This document shows positions 60,202 to 64,000 of a DNA stretch of 64,000 nt, in pieces. Below the pieces are notes generated by a model. The model was not told where the DNA came from and did no database searches. It saw only the letters and a list, made by a program, of their open reading frames with translations. Numbering within the stretch: the first letter of the stretch is position 1; each line of letters begins with the position of its first letter. This DNA comes from Actinacidiphila alni (GTDB lineage: Bacteria > Actinomycetota > Actinomycetes > Streptomycetales > Streptomycetaceae). The stretch lies in the NCBI RefSeq assembly GCF_900112845.1, contig NZ_FONG01000012.1, positions 180,643 through 244,642 on the forward strand. Direction: 5' to 3'. A program made the position numbers and the translations under genes.

Positions 60202-60777
60202 CTATTCCTCCCGGGTGCCGGGCGGATGCGGCAGCCGGTCGGCCGCGACGACGCCCTCCAGGAAGCCGCGGGCGCGCTCGGTACGCGCGTAGCTCTCCAG
60301 CAGCCGCCAGAAGCTCGGGCCGTGGCCGGGCACCAGCAGGTGCGCCAGTTCGTGCAGCAGCACGTAGTCGATGACGTACTCGGGCATGCCCTGGAGCCGG
60401 TGCGAGAGGCGGATGCTGCCCTCGGAGGGCGTGCAGGAGCCCCAGCGGGAATTCTGGTTGGTCACCCAGCGGACCGTGTCGGGCACGGCCGCTCCGAGCA
60501 GATACTGCTCCGACAGGCGTTCGGCGCGGGCGGCCAGCTCGTCGTCGCCGGGCATCCGGCGGCTCTCCTGGGCGGCCAGTTTCTCCAGCATCGTGGCGAC
60601 CCAGCGCTGCTCCTCGGCGGCCGACATACGGGCCGGGATCAGCACGACCGTCCGGTCGCCGTCGCGATACGCCGAAACCGTTCGGCGCCTGCGGGCACTG
60701 CGGCGTACTTCCACCGCACTGGTCCGGAGGCCGCTGGCGGGCTGGCTGGAGAGACTACGCGCAGGATCGGCGGACAC
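60202..60777 (-). CDS. YgjP-like metal-dependent hydrolase (WLM/SprT-type)
   Basis: The 191-residue protein has the zinc motif LHELAHLLVPGHG near residue 143 and the upstream NQNSRWGSC box, both marks of YgjP-like proteins. It has no signal peptide. The biological substrate is not known. I prefer the GTG at 60777 (MSADPARSLSS); the frame is open to 60951. It diverges from the ThiF-like gene. Confidence 0.87.
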   Translation of the reverse strand: MSADPARSLSSQPASGLRTSAVEVRRSARRRRTVSAYRDGDRTVVLIPARMSAAEEQRWVATMLEKLAAQESRRMPGDDELAARAERLSEQYLLGAAVPDTVRWVTNQNSRWGSCTPSEGSIRLSHRLQGMPEYVIDYVLLHELAHLLVPGHGPSFWRLLESYARTERARGFLEGVVAADRLPHPPGTREE

Positions 60778-61007
60778 GCCTTCGACGTTACCCGCTGGAT
60801 GTGCGGGAAGTCCCGTCCCCCGGCCGGTTCGCACGGGAATCACCTCGCTTCGTACGCATATTGAACGACTATCCCCCACAACCTGTGGATAACTCTCCCG
60901 GTGTTTCCTCGTCAAATGCCATCCTGAGTTCTGTCGATTACGGAGAGTCACGGGCGCGTAACTGCGGACTCATGACGTTGGACTCATGAATGGGTGCGGG
61001 TGAGGAA

Positions 61008-62228
61008 ATGACGAAGACGACTGCGACGACGGTGCTGCGTCCTCTGCTCAAGAGCGCGCTGCGCCGCAGCTGGCGGGACCGGGAAAGCGTGCAGTTCGGG
61101 GTCGATCCCGCGCACGCGGTGGTGCTGGAGCCCGTCGACGGCGCGGCGGCCGGATTTCTCGACCTGCTCGACGGCACGCGCGGCGCCGACACGCTGACCC
61201 GGGACGCGGGCGCGCTCGGGCTCACGCCAGCCCAGGTCAGACGGCTGCTGGGGCTGCTCGCCGAGGGCGGTGTGCTGGACGACGCGGCGGCGCACGGCGC
61301 CCTGGCGGTGGCGGTACGGCACCGCGCGGAGGCGATCGACCGGCTGCGGCCCGACCTGGCGGCGCTGTCGGTGCTGCACCCGGGGCCGGGCGGCGCGGCG
61401 GACCGGATACGGCACCGGCGGACGGCGCGGGTGCGGGTGCACGGGGCGGGGCGGGTGGGCGCCGCCGTGGCCGCGGTGCTGTCGGCCGCCGGGGTCGGCA
61501 CGGTGGACGTGCTGGACAGCGGACGGGTCGAGCCGTGGGACGTGGGCCCCGGCGGTATCCCGGCCGAGCACATCGGGGACCGCAGGGACGCCGCGGGGCG
61601 GGGCGCCGCGCGGCGGGCGGCACCGGGACCGCGGGCCGGCGCCCGGGAGCGGGCCCGCCCGGGAGCGACGGTGGTGGTGCTCGCGCCGCGGGACGGCCTG
61701 GACGCCTGGGCGCCGGACCCGGGCGAGTCCCGGCGGCTGGTCGCCGCGGGGGTGCCGCACCTCTATACGGGGGTGGTCGAGGGGACGGGTGTGGTCGGGC
61801 CGCTGGTGCTGCCGGGGCGGACGGCGTGCGGGGAGTGCATGGGGCTGCGGCTGGCCGACGAGGATCCGGCGTGGCCGCGGATGCTGGCCCAGCTCAGGTC
61901 GGGGCGGCAGCCGGCGGTGCCCGCGTGCGACATCGCGCTGGCCACCACGATCGCGGGCCTGGCCGCAAGCCATGTGCTGGCATACCTCGACGGCCGGGTG
62001 GCACCGGCGGTCGGCGGCCGGCTGGAGGTGTCGCTGGCGCGGCTGTCCACCCGGGTCAGGGCGCTGCCCGGGGACACCCGGTGCGGCTGCGGCGCCGGGG
62101 CGCCGCGACGGCCGCGGGACACCCGGGACACCTGGGGCGACGCAGAGGGGGGCAAAGCGGCGGCAGCGGCGGGAAGGAGCGCTCGCATGGCCGGGGCGTC
62201 GGCGGCGGGGGGCACAATGGCCATGTGA
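61008..62228 (+). CDS. ThiF/TOMM leader-binding-type protein without visible partner
   Basis: The 406-residue protein resembles the ThiF-like partner proteins of thiazole/oxazole-modified microcin (TOMM) enzymes. An N-terminal winged-helix-like part (LRPLLKSALRRSWRD to RRLLGLLAEGGVLDD) is followed by a Rossmann-like segment with RVRVHGAGRVGAAVAAVLSAAGVG and a C-terminal catalytic-like region with TACGECMGLRLADEDPAWPR. The usual CXXC pairs are reduced to CGEC and CGCG. A low-complexity tail of about 50 residues ends it. No YcaO or precursor peptide gene is in the window. The ATG at 61008 follows GTGAGG; 60990 is possible. Confidence 0.78.
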   Translation: MTKTTATTVLRPLLKSALRRSWRDRESVQFGVDPAHAVVLEPVDGAAAGFLDLLDGTRGADTLTRDAGALGLTPAQVRRLLGLLAEGGVLDDAAAHGALAVAVRHRAEAIDRLRPDLAALSVLHPGPGGAADRIRHRRTARVRVHGAGRVGAAVAAVLSAAGVGTVDVLDSGRVEPWDVGPGGIPAEHIGDRRDAAGRGAARRAAPGPRAGARERARPGATVVVLAPRDGLDAWAPDPGESRRLVAAGVPHLYTGVVEGTGVVGPLVLPGRTACGECMGLRLADEDPAWPRMLAQLRSGRQPAVPACDIALATTIAGLAASHVLAYLDGRVAPAVGGRLEVSLARLSTRVRALPGDTRCGCGAGAPRRPRDTRDTWGDAEGGKAAAAAGRSARMAGASAAGGTMAM

Positions 62229-62249
62229 CCGACGGGAAATGAGGGGCGC

Positions 62250-63599
62250 ATGTCTGATCTTCCGCGCAAGGCTGTGACCCGTACCGCGAAGCTGGCCGCG
62301 CTCCCTCTCGGGTTCGCCGGACGGGCCACCCTCGGGCTGGGCAAGCGGCTGGGGGGCAGACCTGCCGACGAGGTCGCCACCGAGCTCCAGGAGCGGACCG
62401 CGGAACAGCTCTTCAAGGTGCTCGGGGAGCTGAAGGGCGGGGCCATGAAGTTCGGCCAGGCCCTGTCGGTCTTCGAGTCGGCGCTGCCGGAGGACATCGC
62501 CGGGCCCTACCGGGCGGCGCTCACCAAGCTCCAGGAGGCGGCCCCGCCGATGCCCGCCCGCACCGTGCACCGGGTGCTGGCGGAGCGGCTGGGCAAGGAC
62601 TGGCGGTCGCTGTTCGCCGAGTTCGAGGACACCCCGGCCGCGGCGGCGTCCATCGGGCAGGTGCACCGGGCGGTGTGGAGCGACGGGCGCAAGGTCGCGG
62701 TGAAGGTGCAGTATCCGGGGGCCGGGGACGCGCTGCTGTCCGACCTGGTCCAACTGGGCCGGGTGGCGCGGCTGTTCGGGCCGCTGGTGCCGGGGGTGGA
62801 CGTCAAGCCGCTGCTGGCCGAGCTGCGTGAGCGGGTCGCGGAGGAGCTGGACTACGAGCTGGAGGCGGGGGCGCAGCACGCCCACGCGGCGGAGTTCGCC
62901 GACGACCCGGACATCCTCGTGCCGGACGTGGTGCACCAGGCCGATCAGGTGCTGGTCACCGAATGGATGGACGGTGTGCCGCTGTCGGAGGTGATCTCCG
63001 GGGGCAGTCAGGAGATGCGGGACCGGGCGGGGCAACTGCTCGCGCACTTCCTGTTCGCCGGGCCCGCCCGCACCGGGCTGCTGCACGCCGACCCGCACCC
63101 GGGCAACTTCCGGCTGCTGGTCGACGACGGGCCGGCCGAGGGCTGGCGGCTGGGCGTGCTGGACTTCGGCACCGTGGACCGGCTCCCCGAGGGGCTGCCG
63201 CTGCCGATCGGCACCGCCCTGCGGCTGGCGCTGGAGGGCGAGGCGGAGGAGGTCTACGCGATGCTCCGGCAGGAGGGCTTCGTGAAGCCCACCATCAAGC
63301 TGGACGCGGACGCCGTGCTGGACTATCTGCGGCCGATCATCGAACCGGCCGGGCGCGAGGACTTCGCCTTCGACCGGGCGTGGATGCGCGCGCAGGCCGC
63401 CCGGATCGCCGATCCGCGCTCCCCCGCCCATCAGCTCGGCAAACAGCTCAATCTGCCGCCGGCCTATCTGCTGATCCACCGCGTCACGCTGAGCACCGTC
63501 GGCGTGCTGTGCCAGCTCGGCGCGACGGTCCGGCTGCGCGACGAACTGGAGGAGTGGCTCCCCGGTTTCGACCCGCGCGGCACGGCGGAGTCCGCCTAG
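62250..63599 (+). CDS. ABC1/UbiB (AarF) family atypical kinase
   Basis: The 449-residue protein has the UbiB-type motifs: the KxGQ element MKFGQALS, the alanine-rich nucleotide loop AAAASIGQVHRA, ELDYELEAGAQ, HADPHPGNF and VLDFGTVDRL. These kinases or ATPases act in quinone or lipid metabolism in other bacteria. It lies 21 bp after the ThiF-like gene and is likely co-transcribed. The IS element begins directly after its stop. Confidence 0.92.
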   Translation: MSDLPRKAVTRTAKLAALPLGFAGRATLGLGKRLGGRPADEVATELQERTAEQLFKVLGELKGGAMKFGQALSVFESALPEDIAGPYRAALTKLQEAAPPMPARTVHRVLAERLGKDWRSLFAEFEDTPAAAASIGQVHRAVWSDGRKVAVKVQYPGAGDALLSDLVQLGRVARLFGPLVPGVDVKPLLAELRERVAEELDYELEAGAQHAHAAEFADDPDILVPDVVHQADQVLVTEWMDGVPLSEVISGGSQEMRDRAGQLLAHFLFAGPARTGLLHADPHPGNFRLLVDDGPAEGWRLGVLDFGTVDRLPEGLPLPIGTALRLALEGEAEEVYAMLRQEGFVKPTIKLDADAVLDYLRPIIEPAGREDFAFDRAWMRAQAARIADPRSPAHQLGKQLNLPPAYLLIHRVTLSTVGVLCQLGATVRLRDELEEWLPGFDPRGTAESA

Positions 63600-63646
63600 G
63601 TGTCTTGATCATGAGCGTTGTTGACGCTCGTGGGTCTTGATCATGG

Positions 63647-63701
63647 CGAAGACCTCCGGTGTGGTGGAGCTGTCTAGGAACGCACCGCCCGGAGGTCTTC
63701 G
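63647..63701 (+). promoter_or_regulatory. Hairpin covering the transposase ribosome site
   Basis: CGAAGACCTCCGG at 63647-63659 is the exact complement of CCGGAGGTCTTCG at 63689-63701, which contains the GGAGG ribosome site and the first base of the GTG start codon. In a read-through transcript the site would be hidden. Confidence 0.75.
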
Positions 63702-64000
63702 TGTCTCACCGTAATGCCCGGCTGACCGTTCATGGCAGACGAATCCTGATCGAACGTGTGCTGTCGGGTCGGCCGGTCACCCATGTCGCTGCTGAGATGG
63801 GCATCTCACGGGCGACCGGGCACAAGTGGGTGGCCCGCTGGCGGGCCGAGGGGGATGCGGGCCTGGCCGACCGCCCCAGCCGGCCGCATACGACACCGCA
63901 CCGCACCCCGGCCGCAGTGGAGGCCCGGGTCTGCGAACTGCGCCGGACACGCAAGCTGGGCCCTGCCCGGATCGGGCCGATCCTGGGTCTGCCCGCCTCG
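63701..64000 (+). CDS. IS481-family transposase, 3' part outside window
   Basis: The first 100 codons are present and open to the window edge. The N terminus (MSHRNARLTVHGRRILIERV) has the IS481 helix-turn-helix with VAAEMGISRATGHKWVARWRAEGDAGL and the typical DRPSRPHTTPHRT link to the catalytic domain. The DDE core lies beyond the window. The start is a GTG preceded by GGAGG with five-base spacing. This is an ordinary IS transposase. Confidence 0.9.
   Translation, partial: MSHRNARLTVHGRRILIERVLSGRPVTHVAAEMGISRATGHKWVARWRAEGDAGLADRPSRPHTTPHRTPAAVEARVCELRRTRKLGPARIGPILGLPAS

Larger units (their letters stand above)
63600..64000 (+). mobile_element. IS481-type insertion sequence, left part
   Basis: The element starts within a few bases of the ABC1 gene stop and runs past the window end. 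Its left end carries two direct copies of GTCTTGATCATG (63602 and 63634), a small stem GAGCGT/ACGCTC at 63613-63629 and a long hairpin over the transposase start. The right end and target duplication are not visible. Confidence 0.85.

Noticed and set aside
60984..63479. 831-codon minus-strand open frame
   Set aside because: It opposes the ThiF-like and ABC1 genes, which have clear family motifs.
1..64000. CRISPR array, prophage or biosynthetic gene cluster
   Set aside because: No regularly spaced repeats with unique spacers, phage structural genes, or modular synthases are visible.

Overview
This is a high-GC actinobacterial chromosome segment. Gene content and order point to a Streptomyces-type organism: DasR/DasABC, WblE, SigR-RsrA, the SigH stress sigma factor with its partner, nickel superoxide dismutase and dense high-GC coding. 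From memory, the order sodN - sigH - wblE - nagB - dasABC - dasR - nrdAB - sigR/rsrA - hisN follows the Streptomyces coelicolor core around SCO5254 to SCO5200 closely. The window is therefore mostly conserved core chromosome with a few local insertions and decay events.

Layout. 1-1840: nickel SOD (sodN) divergent from its maturation protease, then a thioredoxin and MerR regulator pair. 2036-7004: a secreted amidase, an RpiR regulator, a PLP enzyme, a decayed AAA-type ATPase and a GNAT acetyltransferase. 7201-8805: anti-sigma/sigH stress operon with a BldD-like box upstream. 8843-12528: membrane protein, lipid kinase, WhiB-like WblE with a Crp-like site, and a HWE/HisKA_2 sensor kinase. 12764-21079: an almost uninterrupted amino-sugar block made of a structured small RNA (scr5239-like), a SIS isomerase, nagB, a family 3 N-acetylhexosaminidase, dasABC and dasR. 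Four DasR-type (dre) sites lie in its promoters, so uptake, catabolism, the small RNA and the regulator look like one regulon. 21221-28273: a monocarboxylate-type symporter pair, a GlxA/AraC regulator, then a cobalamin riboswitch in front of class Ia ribonucleotide reductase. 28372-34805: His-rich peptide deformylase, TPR protein, two membrane HD-type proteins (one carrying an inserted palindromic repeat), and rsrA-sigR with a recognisable SigR-type promoter. 35005-45089: XRE-cupin regulator, hydrolase, SRAP protein, M50 protease, aroA, rsgA, SMR pump, TetR, hisN, CBS protein, Fur-family regulator and a HEAT protein. 45336-47828: two identical initiator tRNA genes flanking a Sel1/TPR gene. 47880-63599: UPF0182, Lon-like PDZ protease, moaE, SDR, zinc protease, Nudix, a TerD/AIM24 operon, a YgjP-like metalloprotein, an orphan ThiF/TOMM-like protein and an ABC1/UbiB kinase. 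63600-64000: the left end of an IS481-type element that runs off the window.

The most notable points are the DasR-linked small RNA, the palindromic element read in frame inside an HD-domain gene, a tiny repeat-built upstream ORF coupled to an M50 protease gene, a minisatellite nested in an inverted repeat, a transposase start codon buried in a hairpin, and two matching Crp-like sites. No CRISPR array, prophage or antibiotic biosynthetic cluster is visible. I found no clearly new multi-gene system; the best candidates for undescribed biology are the regulatory elements and fusion proteins listed as findings.
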